Origin: Promethearchaeota archaeon
GTDB lineage: Archaea; Asgardarchaeota; Lokiarchaeia; Sigyniarchaeales; SOKP01
DNA length: 41,102 bases
Assembly (NCBI GenBank): GCA_016930515.1
Contig: JAFGGO010000021.1
Span: forward strand, 1 to 41,102
Reading direction: 5' to 3'
Of this stretch, positions 17,340 through 25,582 are shown one piece after another (positions within the stretch are counted from its first letter, which is position 1; every line of letters starts with the position of its first letter). The notes beneath the pieces are model-generated. The model was not told the origin of the DNA, ran no database searches, and saw only the letters and a program-made list of their open reading frames with translations. The translations under genes were made by a program, and so were the position numbers.

Positions 17340-17795
17340 TTAAAATCGTTCAATTGATAAGTATTTTTTTTGTCTTAAAAATATTACACCGATGGAACGA
17401 TCTCTTGCCTTTCTTCTTAGGAGCTGGTCGTTAGTTGCTAAAAAAACGCGAATATTTTTTTCTTTCAATTCAACAACTTTTCGAACGAGAAAATCATCCG
17501 TTAGTTCGTCATTATCTTTTATGCTGTCGTCAATAATCACATCGTAATCTTGAGATCTTTTTTCTAAATAAGACATTCCCGCTTGAAATTGTGCTTGAAA
17601 CTTAGTTGATCGCGGTTCCCTCGCTTTTTTAGCTTCTAATTCGCAAAAAATTTGTTTAAAAATAATGAATTGTACTTTCCCTTCCATTTTATTGCAAATT
17701 TCGTTAAAATAATCTATTTTAAACTGAAATGGTAGTAGGATGAAGTTGGAGTCTATAATTACGAGGTTGTTTGAGCGTGATATTTCAGAGTTCAA
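17340..17795 (-). CDS. PIN-domain nuclease-like protein
   Basis: 151 residues from ATG at 17795. The four acidic positions of PIN ribonucleases are present: D15 in VIIDSNF, E52/E54 in FCELEAKK, D100/D101 in LTDDFLVRKV and D123 in LATNDQLLRRKA. The order and spacing resemble the archaeal Fcf1/Utp23-like PIN proteins rather than toxin VapC, since no antitoxin gene precedes it. Relatives in eukaryotes work in ribosomal RNA processing. Its start codon overlaps the stop of the small GTPase gene by four bases (ATGA), so the two proteins are translationally coupled and probably made in fixed ratio. The target RNA is unknown. Confidence 0.85.
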   Translation of the reverse strand: MNSEISRSNNLVIIDSNFILLPFQFKIDYFNEICNKMEGKVQFIIFKQIFCELEAKKAREPRSTKFQAQFQAGMSYLEKRSQDYDVIIDDSIKDNDELTDDFLVRKVVELKEKNIRVFLATNDQLLRRKARDRSIGVIFLRQKKYLSIERF

Positions 17796-18313
17796 AAAAC
17801 TTGCCGCTCTAATATTTTTCTCGTCAACTTATCAAACGCTTCTTGAACATTATTGCCTGATTTACTGGATATCTTTATATAATCGAACAGATTAAAAGCT
17901 TCCTTGAAGGATTGGGCGTAATCGTCATCTACCATGATTTCGTCAACCAAATCTAGCTTTGTACCCACGAATAAAACGGGAAGATCCGGGTCACCCTTTC
18001 GAACGATCTCAATCCATTGTTCGAGGTTGTCAAGCGTGATCGGGCGAGTGAGATCAAACATCAATAGGGCTCCTTTAGCGCCTAGTACGTAACTTTCTAA
18101 TAGAAAACGAAACCGTTCTTGCCCTCCAAAATCCCAAAGCTGAAGGGTCGCAGCGTTTCCATCGACCTCCGTTTCTTTTAAAAAAAACTCGACTCCGATC
18201 GTCATTTTCGTTTCCGCGCTGAACTTGCCTTCGACGTATCTATGAAGAAGGGTTGTTTTTCCAACGCCACCCTCCCCTGCCGTCAGTATCTTCAGAATGA
18301 ACTTTTTTGGCAT
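17792..18313 (-). CDS. Ras/Rab-like small GTPase, coupled to PIN gene
   Basis: 173 residues from ATG at 18313. The motifs are intact: P-loop GEGGVGKT (13-20), switch I Thr in MTIGVEF, G3 WDFGGQER (60-67) with the catalytic Gln at 65, G4 GTKLD (117-121, TKxD as in Rho proteins) and G5 SSKSG. There is no lipid-attachment Cys at the C-terminus (ERQVF). It is closely related in layout to the GTPase at 7604 but keeps the Gln that the other has lost. It is the first gene of a probable unit with the PIN nuclease and the alcohol dehydrogenase-family enzyme. Confidence 0.95.
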   Translation of the reverse strand: MPKKFILKILTAGEGGVGKTTLLHRYVEGKFSAETKMTIGVEFFLKETEVDGNAATLQLWDFGGQERFRFLLESYVLGAKGALLMFDLTRPITLDNLEQWIEIVRKGDPDLPVLFVGTKLDLVDEIMVDDDYAQSFKEAFNLFDYIKISSKSGNNVQEAFDKLTRKILERQVF

Positions 18314-18872
18314 CGTCGTGCTCGTAATTTGTTGTTGATCTTTATTTTAAATGTAAGATAATAGATTATTATTGTAAATATTGCTTAAAAAATTTTTATA
18401 TCCTTTTCATAAAGATATTAATTCTGTTATTTTAATTTATTTCATTAAAATATATTATTTGTTTTATATTCTTTTTTTATATCCATTTCTGTTCTCGATA
18501 CACTATAAATCAAAATTTTTCGTTATAAATATTTCCTTAACCAAAATTGTACTCCTCAGTAGAACATTTAATAATTTTGGAAGTCTTATTCTTGGACATT
18601 TAAATTAAACATACTCTATCAGGTTTTTATTTCTCCTAAAGCTCTTATAACATTGTTAAATAGCAATCGATTCTGAAGGTTGTAAGGTCTCATAAGGGAT
18701 AAAATACAGAACCGTGTGGGTTGTTCTATTTTAGGTTATTTTTAAAATATCGTTATAAAGTAAAAATACCTACAATAATTATCATTAATTATATAATTAC
18801 ATTAACTCTTATATGCGTGTTTGCCTTAATATTATTTAAAAACAAACGATTTGCTTATAATTGGTTATAAAC
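18314..18872. other. Long AT-rich intergenic region with one GC-richer hairpin segment
   Basis: About 560 bases between divergent genes. A 75-codon frame at 18381-18608 is built of Phe, Ile, Leu and Tyr codons and looks like AT-rich noise. The stretch at about 18665-18735 is less AT-rich and holds an imperfect hairpin: TAAAAT (18699-18704) pairs with ATTTTA, and AACC (18710-18713) with GGTT around loop GTGTG. It could be part of a small RNA or of a terminator. Nothing else was recognised. Confidence 0.35.
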
Positions 18873-19151
18873 ATGAAGAAGAAAAAACCCACAGAAGAAG
18901 AATTAAATAAATTAGAAGTAAAAAAATGGGGAATCTGGACGAAGGAAGAGAGCGTTTTTCCATGGTCATACGACGAAACCGAAACCTGTTATATCTTGGA
19001 AGGAGAAGTAGAGGTCCTTGATTCGAAAACTGGTGAAAGATTATCGTTTCAAAAAGGAGACCTCGTTCAATTTCCCAAGGGATTGGAATGCAAATGGACG
19101 GTAAAAAAACCCGTTAGGAAGCATTATCACTTTGGAGATTTAGACATCTAA
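18873..19151 (+). CDS. Cupin protein (cupin_3/DUF861-like)
   Basis: 92 residues from ATG at 18873 (an in-frame TTG at 18861 is less likely). The pattern WGIWTKEESVFPWSYDETET, then YILEGEVEV, GDLVQFPKGLECKW and a C-terminal VRKHYHF is characteristic of the small DUF861 cupins related to EutQ and ureidoglycine-processing enzymes. It is a single-domain barrel. The usual family metal ligands are only partly evident, so catalysis is uncertain. It converges with the membrane protein gene, with five bases between the stop codons. Confidence 0.85.
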   Translation: MKKKKPTEEELNKLEVKKWGIWTKEESVFPWSYDETETCYILEGEVEVLDSKTGERLSFQKGDLVQFPKGLECKWTVKKPVRKHYHFGDLDI

Positions 19152-19156
19152 ACATT

Positions 19157-19684
19157 CTATTTTTTTTCTTCTATTTTTTGCTTTTCGGGCTGTCTTGCAC
19201 GGGAAAGCCTTATCAAGGTGTCTTTCATTGCTTTCACTTCTGCTCTGGTTGATATTTTTGATCCCTGCATGTTTTCCAATAATTCTTTTTCTGATAAACC
19301 CTTCTCAAGGAGTTGGTTAAATTTTTCTACGATATCGTCTCTATAAAAAATGTATTGCTTGTTTAAAAAAACGACTAACCAGGGTTTATTGTCTTGCTTT
19401 TCCGAAAGTTTGAACATTCTTTCTTGTACTTTTTGCATGGGTTTATTTAAATATCGAGCGATTTGTTTATCTTCGATTCGTTCTTGCATTTGTACGAATT
19501 TCATTAAACGGGATTTATAAACCAAGGGAGGAACGAAAGTAATGATATATATAATTATGGTAATAATTGTCAGCCAAATCGCCACCGTGGCGTTATAAAA
19601 AGCAATAATAATTATTACAAGTATTAATATAAGAACCCATTGGCGACCAATAGATTTAAAAAACACGACATATTTTTTTGGCAT
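19157..19684 (-). CDS. Membrane protein with cytoplasmic winged-helix-like domain
   Basis: 175 residues from ATG at 19684. Two membrane helices lie near the N-terminus (about 15-32 and 35-52, rich in Ile, Leu and Val). The rest is cytoplasmic: KQIARYLNKPMQKVQERMFKL looks like a helix-turn-helix, followed by strands WLVVFLNKQYIFY and helices ending in a Lys/Glu-rich tail. Two-TM proteins with such a domain are frequent in archaea and may be membrane-bound regulators or scaffolds. I do not recognise a named family. It starts about 190 bases from the divergent 5S rRNA gene. Confidence 0.65.
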   Translation of the reverse strand: MPKKYVVFFKSIGRQWVLILILVIIIIAFYNATVAIWLTIITIIIYIITFVPPLVYKSRLMKFVQMQERIEDKQIARYLNKPMQKVQERMFKLSEKQDNKPWLVVFLNKQYIFYRDDIVEKFNQLLEKGLSEKELLENMQGSKISTRAEVKAMKDTLIRLSRARQPEKQKIEEKK

Positions 19685-19877
19685 TTATTTTCACTCGAAA
19701 AATTTTATGTATGGTTTAAAGATATTATTGATGACATAAAAAAATTATTAGGCTTTTGAAAGTTGGGGCGCAACAAAAACCTTTCTAAAACCATATGACC
19801 TTACCAAGAGAAAAAAGATAAAATTTAATTATTAGTAAATATTTGATTTATCAATTAATACTCGATATTAATTAGAA

Positions 19878-20057
19878 TAGATAAATACGATTCATAGCGT
19901 TTCGCTATAACACTGGAAACATTCCGAACCTGGAAGTTAAACTTATTTGCGTCGTCAATAGTACTGCAATTGCGATTTGTGGGAAATGTCGAACTGTAGA
20001 TTTGTCTACGGTCATAGTAAATAAGGTAAATACCCAGAATTGTTTTGTATTTATCTA
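19878..20057 (+). rRNA. rrf: 5S ribosomal RNA with an approximately 54-base insertion
   Basis: The 5S core is recognised by conserved blocks in order and spacing: CATAGCG, CCGAACC, TGGAAGTTAA, AGTACTG and GGGAAAT (19894-19987). The distance between AAGTTAA and AGTACTG is 19 bases, equal to archaeal 5S. The ends form a perfect 11-bp helix I: TAGATAAATAC (19878-19888) with GTATTTATCTA (20047-20057). A normal 5S would reach helix I a few bases after GGGAAAT and measure about 120-130 bases. Here 19993-20046 is extra and contains an 8-bp hairpin ACTGTAGA/TCTACGGT with a TTTG loop. The gene stands alone, not beside 16S or 23S. The exact ends are inferred from pairing. The insert could remain in the RNA or be removed. 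Confidence 0.9.
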
Positions 20058-20060
20058 CGA

Positions 20061-20098
20061 CTGCTTTTGAAAAAGCAAATATTTTTGCTTTAAAATTT
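20061..20098 (+). terminator. Possible terminator after 5S rRNA
   Basis: Just after helix I, TGCTTT pairs with AAAGCA (20062-20077), and the alternative hairpin AAAGCAAA/TTTGCTTT follows it. T-rich sequence sits between and after them (ATTTTTGCTTT, AAAATTTT). The placement after a stable RNA gene fits a terminator, though archaeal termination depends more on T-tracts than on hairpins. Confidence 0.4.
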
Positions 20099-20291
20099 TA
20101 AAATGTAAAATCGTACCTTTAATGATTAAAAAAATTTCCCTAACACATTATAAATGATTACTAATTAATGAGGAATTAGCAAAATCTTATTATGATTGAT
20201 TAATTTAATTAATCAAAGATTCTTAAATAAAATTGAAACTTAGAATAGTTTTAAGTCTTTTTCAATCATAAAATAGTATATATTTCTAAAA

Positions 20292-21890
20292 ATGGCTTTT
20301 AAATTAGAAGATGTTAGTGGTATTGGGAAAACAACGGCAGATCGCTTACGATCCGCAGGAATTGACGATGTCAAAAAGTTAGCAGCTATTAGCGTCGACG
20401 ATCTAATCGCAATTAAAGGATTTAGTGAAGCTAAGGCTAATTCTCTCATAGAAAACGCGAAAAAATTAATTGAAAGTTCAGCAACGCAAACTACATCCAA
20501 AGATTTAAAAATCCAGAAAGAAACACCATCTAAACTGCCGATAAAAAAAATAGAAGAAAAACAGGAGAATTCGGTAAAATCCTCAAAATCTGGCGGCGCT
20601 AAACCTCGTACTAAGATTTCATTCAAGGACGCAATTAAAAAACAAGCAGAGTGCAATATTGGTCTTGTAGGCCATGTTGATCACGGGAAGACTACATTAG
20701 TAAAAGCTCTTACTGGAGATTGGACTGACAGACATTCAGAGGAACAGGAAAGAGGAATTTCAATCAAACTAGGATATTCTGACGCTACGATCTTGTATTG
20801 TCCTTCCTGTAATCTATATTTAACAGCATATATGGCTGAAGTTGAAAGACAAAAAGGGCAATCTCGTTCTGCTTGCCCTAAGTGTGGAACAGAACTAGAA
20901 TTTAAACGCAATATTTCTTTCGTTGACGCCCCCGGTCACGAGATCTTGATGGCAACCATGCTTAGTGGTGCATCGCTAATGGATGGAGCTTGCTTATTGA
21001 TTGCCGCCGATGAAGATTGTCCTCAACCACAAACGAGGGAACACTTGGCAGCATTGAATATTGCTGGAATAAAAAGAATTATCATCATACAAAATAAGAT
21101 AGACGCCGTCACCAGGGAAAAAGCGCTTGAGAATCATAAGCAGATTAAAAATTTCGTAAAAGGAACCGTAGCTGAAGGCGCCCCTATCATACCTATCTCT
21201 GCGGTATTTGGAGCAAACCTTAACCTCATCGTAGAAGCTTTCGAAGAGATCATTCCTACACCAATACTTAAAGAAAACGAAGATTTTGAATTTTTAGTTG
21301 CTCGCTCTTTTGACATTAATCGTCCTGGTAAAGCTATAGAAGACCTCCGAGGTGGTGTTATAGGTGGATCCGTTTTAAAAGGAAAAGTCAAGATTGGAGA
21401 TAGGATAGAGATAAAGCCTGGATTACATGTAAATAACGATTATGTTCCGATAAAAACAACTGTAGTAAGTATCAGTCAAGGAAAAAACCAGTTTGAAGAA
21501 GCAAAACCTGGTGGTCTCGTTGGACTTGGAACATTGCTCGATCCCGTCCTTACAAAAGGAGATTCTCTCATTGGACAACTCGTCGGAAAGGAGAATTCGC
21601 TCCCTGATGTCATTTCTGAGATCGAGCTCGATATTCACTTGCTTGATCGCGTATTAGGAACGGAAAATCAAATTAAAATTTATGAATTGAAACATAACGA
21701 AAAGTTATTATTGGTCGTTGGGACGGAAAAAACAGCAGGTACGGTTTCAAAAATCATGAAAAATACTTATGTGCTCTCATTAAACCCTCCAATATGCCCT
21801 GCGGAGAATTTTATTTTTGCCATTTCTCGTATCATAAATAGACGTTATCGCCTCATCGGCTATGGTATTCGTGTTAATGGTCAAAAATAA
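20292..21890 (+). CDS. eif2g: Translation initiation factor aIF2 subunit gamma with N-terminal helix-hairpin-helix domain
   Basis: 532 residues from ATG at 20292; aIF2-gamma is normally about 410. Residues 1-61 form a helix-hairpin-helix domain (LEDVSGIGKTTADRLRSAGI and ISVDDLIAIKGFSEAKANSL) like the N-terminus of RadA. A Lys/Ser-rich linker covers about 62-112. The GTPase follows: GHVDHGKT (127-134), DRHSEEQERGISIKLGY, zinc knuckle C170/C173/C195/C198, DAPGH (212-216), NKID (268-271), then the two beta-barrel domains to the end. The factor delivers initiator tRNA to the small subunit. The fusion is in one uninterrupted frame with no internal ATG at the usual domain start. It follows the 5S gene on the same strand. 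Confidence 0.95.
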   Translation: MAFKLEDVSGIGKTTADRLRSAGIDDVKKLAAISVDDLIAIKGFSEAKANSLIENAKKLIESSATQTTSKDLKIQKETPSKLPIKKIEEKQENSVKSSKSGGAKPRTKISFKDAIKKQAECNIGLVGHVDHGKTTLVKALTGDWTDRHSEEQERGISIKLGYSDATILYCPSCNLYLTAYMAEVERQKGQSRSACPKCGTELEFKRNISFVDAPGHEILMATMLSGASLMDGACLLIAADEDCPQPQTREHLAALNIAGIKRIIIIQNKIDAVTREKALENHKQIKNFVKGTVAEGAPIIPISAVFGANLNLIVEAFEEIIPTPILKENEDFEFLVARSFDINRPGKAIEDLRGGVIGGSVLKGKVKIGDRIEIKPGLHVNNDYVPIKTTVVSISQGKNQFEEAKPGGLVGLGTLLDPVLTKGDSLIGQLVGKENSLPDVISEIELDIHLLDRVLGTENQIKIYELKHNEKLLLVVGTEKTAGTVSKIMKNTYVLSLNPPICPAENFIFAISRIINRRYRLIGYGIRVNGQK

Positions 21891-21910
21891 ATTTACTTAA
21901 AAAATTTAAA

Positions 21911-22237
21911 TTATGAAGAATAGGACAAGAATATTTCCCTAATCTTGCCTTTGACTAAATTAATTCCTTGAGTTTGAAAGATTTTTTGTAGTTCAGAAAT
22001 AACTTTCTCTTCTGTAGTGCTCTCTCTTGATTGAGAAATTTTAATCTTTGTTTCAAATAAAACCAAAAATTCTTCTACTTTTGAAAGAAAATGAAGGATG
22101 ATTTCAACTTCCTTTGCGTTTGAAATTTCTGTTGATTGCTTGATCTCTTTGAATTCGTAAAAGAGTTCATCCATTATTCTCTTTTTTTCCAGAAATTCTA
22201 TGAAATTCTCGATATTATCAATGAAAATAACGATCAA
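21911..22237 (-). CDS. Small helical protein coupled to the upstream secreted-protein gene
   Basis: 108 residues if TTG at 22237 is used, which begins one base after the stop of the upstream gene and so would be translationally coupled; ATG at 22174 would give 87 residues. The sequence is almost all helix (DELFYEFKEIK, VEIILHFLSKVEEFLVLFETK, KVISELQKIFQ). No cysteines, signal peptide or membrane segment are present. I do not recognise the family. The tight spacing suggests that it serves the membrane-anchored protein, perhaps on the cytoplasmic side. Confidence 0.6.
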   Translation of the reverse strand: MIVIFIDNIENFIEFLEKKRIMDELFYEFKEIKQSTEISNAKEVEIILHFLSKVEEFLVLFETKIKISQSRESTTEEKVISELQKIFQTQGINLVKGKIREIFLSYSS

Positions 22238-22238
22238 T

Positions 22239-23942
22239 TTAATTTAGGGCCATTTTTTTATTTTTCTTGTATAAAACATATCCCGCACCCAATAAGGCAG
22301 TGCTAAAAACTCCGAGAACGATCAACCAAGTTGGAAAATGAAAAATAGGCGTTGAAACCAAGTTTATACTTTTATAAGAACTGACCGTATATGAACCTTG
22401 ATGCGTTCCAAGCCAATAAACATCAATTGTAAAGTCACCATTTGGAACATTTCCTATAAATATCTCAGATCGGATGTCCGTTGTTTGGGTTGAAAGCGAT
22501 TGTGATGTGTTCTGGGACATGTAAGATCCATAAGGTTGTCCACAATAATAGACGACGATCTGCAATCCAGATATGGGCATGCCAATGTTATCTGTAACTT
22601 TCACGTGTAAATCTTGAGACGGAACGTATTCTATTGTAATGGGACAAGTCTCCCCTAATATCATATATGGCAAGGTTATATTCAAACCCCATTTTTCTAA
22701 CTTATTCGAAGATATATAATGAGGATTTTCCACCCAGTCCTCAACACTTGCGTTTTGTATGATTACTTCTCTACCGAATTGAGACGATGCTGTCACGTTT
22801 TGGTTGTAGGATATCGATCTTTCAAAAATTTTCACGCTTCCAACATAAATATCAGACGGTCCTGAGGTAATTTTAGGAAAATATATTCTTTGTCTTACAT
22901 CTCTTCCTTTTGCGAGTCTATCGATGGTCCAAAAACCGTCTACAGGTTCGAGAAACGATATATTAAAATCCGCAGTAAAATCCAAGGAAAACGAGCTTTC
23001 GTTTAATGAAATGAATCCGGTGTTGAACGAATCGTCTGGGTTCAAGTATTTTGACAGTTCTTTAGAGTCTCCGCTTATTTCAAGGGCATAGTCCCTTAGT
23101 AGCTCCTTATTAGGGAGGCTGATGGTTAAATTTATCAGAGTTTTTGAAGATATAATGGTACTTCCGAGAGAATCGTTGTGTTGGTATCCCTTTATTTGAA
23201 AGTAATAATTATACTTTGCTTCAATGGTTTGTTCTTGTTGGGTTACTATAATATCATCTGAATTACTTTGTTCTAATACCCAGGGGTTTATCGTTAGGTC
23301 GTATTCTAATATGATGTACATCGTGAAGTTGAGTTCGTCTATATCGTTATAATGTTGTCCGTAATTAAAGACGAGAAAGTCGTTATCGTCAATTTCGAAA
23401 TTAATATCTTCGATTTCTTCGAAACCTTCTGTCGAATTTACTTGCAAGTTAATAATGCGAATGGGTGTCAAAAGCGACCGATATATCAAATAACCTTCTG
23501 GAAGCATTGTCTTATTAAATTCCACATTCACGCTTTCGTTCAAAAGCACGGTCAGTTTGATGTTCTCAACTACATCATTGGAGACTCTTTTTCTACAAGC
23601 GGGATTGGTGGTATTTACGAACTCAGTGCTAACATACGACAGGTTAAGAGCACCGCTAGAATAATCGTCTACAAGTTCAGAATATTCGCTATCTGCATAA
23701 AATCCCATCCCCAATTCTTGAAATTCCATATCGCTTGCGCTTATCACTCCTCGCACCTGATCGGTGTAATCAATTAAAGATTCGTAATCCTGTGCTGAAA
23801 AATCTTGTATATTCAACAAAGATTCGTCTAGAGATTGTGCTCTTGCTCGAACGGGAAATATCATGTCGAAAGCCAATATCGTTCCAATAAAAAAAGTTAC
23901 CGTTAAAAATAAGGCGATTTTAGCGTGTTTTGTCTTGTTCAT
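22239..23942 (-). CDS. Secreted, C-terminally anchored protein rich in N-glycosylation sites
   Basis: 567 residues from ATG at 23942. A signal peptide or anchor covers about residues 8-35 (IALFLTVTFFIGTILAF). The large extracellular part is beta-rich and has 14 N-x-S/T sequons. Near the C-terminus, about 455-525, VKVTDNIGMPISGLQIVVYY and the following TDIRSEIFIGNVPNGDFTIDV look like a carboxypeptidase-regulatory or Ig-like beta sandwich. A final membrane helix (WLIVLGVFSTALLGAGYVL) is followed by a short Lys-rich tail. This topology suits a surface or adhesion protein, or a subunit of a membrane complex. I considered ribophorin I, whose topology is similar, but saw no family motif. Confidence 0.75.
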   Translation of the reverse strand: MNKTKHAKIALFLTVTFFIGTILAFDMIFPVRARAQSLDESLLNIQDFSAQDYESLIDYTDQVRGVISASDMEFQELGMGFYADSEYSELVDDYSSGALNLSYVSTEFVNTTNPACRKRVSNDVVENIKLTVLLNESVNVEFNKTMLPEGYLIYRSLLTPIRIINLQVNSTEGFEEIEDINFEIDDNDFLVFNYGQHYNDIDELNFTMYIILEYDLTINPWVLEQSNSDDIIVTQQEQTIEAKYNYYFQIKGYQHNDSLGSTIISSKTLINLTISLPNKELLRDYALEISGDSKELSKYLNPDDSFNTGFISLNESSFSLDFTADFNISFLEPVDGFWTIDRLAKGRDVRQRIYFPKITSGPSDIYVGSVKIFERSISYNQNVTASSQFGREVIIQNASVEDWVENPHYISSNKLEKWGLNITLPYMILGETCPITIEYVPSQDLHVKVTDNIGMPISGLQIVVYYCGQPYGSYMSQNTSQSLSTQTTDIRSEIFIGNVPNGDFTIDVYWLGTHQGSYTVSSYKSINLVSTPIFHFPTWLIVLGVFSTALLGAGYVLYKKNKKMALN

Positions 23943-24100
23943 CGTTTTTCTAACTTTTATGATGTTAATGGCATATATTTAAAAATTGTATGATATGATA
24001 ATTTTGTGTTCATTATATTTTTTATCAATTGTTTTTTAGTCTGTTTTTTATAAAAATAATGATGCGAGAAAGAGAAAAAAAAAATTCTGGAATTTGTAGA

Positions 24101-24127
24101 TGTCCCCTCTTATCATTGAAGGGGGCA
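24101..24127. other. GC-rich hairpin in the divergent spacer before the RecJ-like gene
   Basis: TGTCCCCT (24101-24108) pairs with AGGGGGCA (24120-24127) over eight base pairs including one G-U, with an 11-base loop. On the plus strand it is followed by AATCTTTTTTT. The flanks are very AT-rich, so the element stands out. It lies outside both genes, about 75 bases before the RecJ-like ATG and upstream of that gene's likely TATA element (24155-24166). It may end a short unseen transcript. Confidence 0.45.
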
Positions 24128-24199
24128 AATCTTTTTTTAGAATGTAAATACTGTAATTAATATAAAAATAATTTTTACCTCCTTTCTTGATTGATATAA

Positions 24200-25576
24200 A
24201 TGAACCAAAACCCAGATAAAACATCTTTTCTCGGAGATCTTGACAACGCCGTAGATTCATTCGTGGATGGAAAGTTCGATAAAGTAATAGCAATATCTCA
24301 CAACGATGCTGATGGAATTAGTAGCTTGCAGTTAATATTACACCTTTTTGTAAAGATGGGAATAGAATACGATTATTTCATATACAATCGTTCCGTTTCT
24401 TGGGCAAACTACTTGAGTGGTATTCTATCTAAAAGGCAATCTGAAAATGTTGCTCTTGTTTTTACCGATGTAGGCTCAAACCTCCACGAACTAATTCCCA
24501 TCATAAAAAGTAGGAAAGAAAAATTCTTCATTCTTGACCACCACGAGGTGGATGCGAATTATAGATTTGCACTAATGCCAGAGAATCTGTATTTCGTCAA
24601 CCCTACCATATATGGTTTTGATGGTCTTGAGCACATTGCGGGTGCGACGGTGGCTTATATGTTTGCGAAACGAATTAAACCGTCCTTAATAAAATTAGCC
24701 TGGTTAGCGATTATTGGAATTGCGGGCGATTCCCTAATGTCGACAGACAACCTCCAGTCGTTTAATAAGGAAGTATATCAAGAGGTATTAGACGAGGAAA
24801 TCATCCAAGAAAAACGGGGATTGATATTATTTGGGGCAATGTTCGATTCTATCAAAAACAGCCTTAAATATAGTATATTACCTTTCTTAAAAGACTTAGG
24901 AGGAGAAAGCGATCAAACCGTAAAATCTTTTTTATCAAATCACAAAATTAATCCCAAGAAAAAAGTCATTGATTTAGGCGAAGATGAAATCAACATCTTG
25001 GCGGAAAAAACGGGTGCAAAAATAGGAAACTTTGCTTTCCTTCACCAGAAACAGGGAATGCTTCAGTTTACATTTGAACATGCGCTTTTATTAAATATTT
25101 TATGTTTTAAAAATATTAGCGCCGCGCTTTCGATTATCCAGCTTAATAAAGTAACTCGCTATGCAAAAGACTTGTATTTTGAGTATATAGATAACCTTAC
25201 AAAAAATATGAAAATCCTTTCCACCGAACTCCCACGACTCGAAACGAATAAAGCAATTTTTATTGATGTTTTGGGAAAGATACCTCCGAGTAGCTGGTCC
25301 GATACCGCAAGTTTTAGTTCCGTGAACGATCTCTTGGATCCAACTAAAGTACTTGTTTTGGGTGGAGAAGAACAAAAATCAAGAACAATTAAGCTTAGCA
25401 TACGGTGTTCTAGACAATTTTTGGAAAAGAACCACGGAGAAGGCGTTAACAAGCTAATAGAACGAATAAAAGCCGATTTTGGGGGAATGGGTGGGGGTCA
25501 CAAGTTAGCTGGTGGAATTCGGCTATCAAAACCATCTTATAACCTTTTAAAATCAAAAATCGACGATTATATATAA
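24200..25576 (+). CDS. RecJ-like DHH-family phosphoesterase
   Basis: 458 residues from ATG at 24200. The DHH motifs are in place: motif I ISHNDADGISS (32-42), motif II FTDVGSN, motif III ILDHHEVD (111-118) and motif IV GIAGDS. The C-terminal DHHA1 substrate-binding motif GGMGGGHKLAGG lies at about 428-439. Archaeal RecJ-like proteins (GAN and relatives) are metal-dependent exonucleases acting on single-stranded DNA or RNA, and some bind the GINS replication complex, like eukaryotic Cdc45. All catalytic Asp and His residues appear present, so an active nuclease is expected. Polarity and partner cannot be read from sequence. Confidence 0.9.
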   Translation: MNQNPDKTSFLGDLDNAVDSFVDGKFDKVIAISHNDADGISSLQLILHLFVKMGIEYDYFIYNRSVSWANYLSGILSKRQSENVALVFTDVGSNLHELIPIIKSRKEKFFILDHHEVDANYRFALMPENLYFVNPTIYGFDGLEHIAGATVAYMFAKRIKPSLIKLAWLAIIGIAGDSLMSTDNLQSFNKEVYQEVLDEEIIQEKRGLILFGAMFDSIKNSLKYSILPFLKDLGGESDQTVKSFLSNHKINPKKKVIDLGEDEINILAEKTGAKIGNFAFLHQKQGMLQFTFEHALLLNILCFKNISAALSIIQLNKVTRYAKDLYFEYIDNLTKNMKILSTELPRLETNKAIFIDVLGKIPPSSWSDTASFSSVNDLLDPTKVLVLGGEEQKSRTIKLSIRCSRQFLEKNHGEGVNKLIERIKADFGGMGGGHKLAGGIRLSKPSYNLLKSKIDDYI

Positions 25577-25582
25577 ATACTT

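Noticed and set aside
18381..18608. 75-codon plus-strand frame in the intergenic region
   Set aside because: Composition is that of AT-rich noise (Phe, Ile, Leu, Tyr), with no ribosome binding site and no conserved pattern.
22239..23942. Ribophorin I homologue
   Set aside because: The topology (signal peptide, beta ectodomain, one C-terminal helix) is similar, but no ribophorin motif was recognised, so only a general call was kept.
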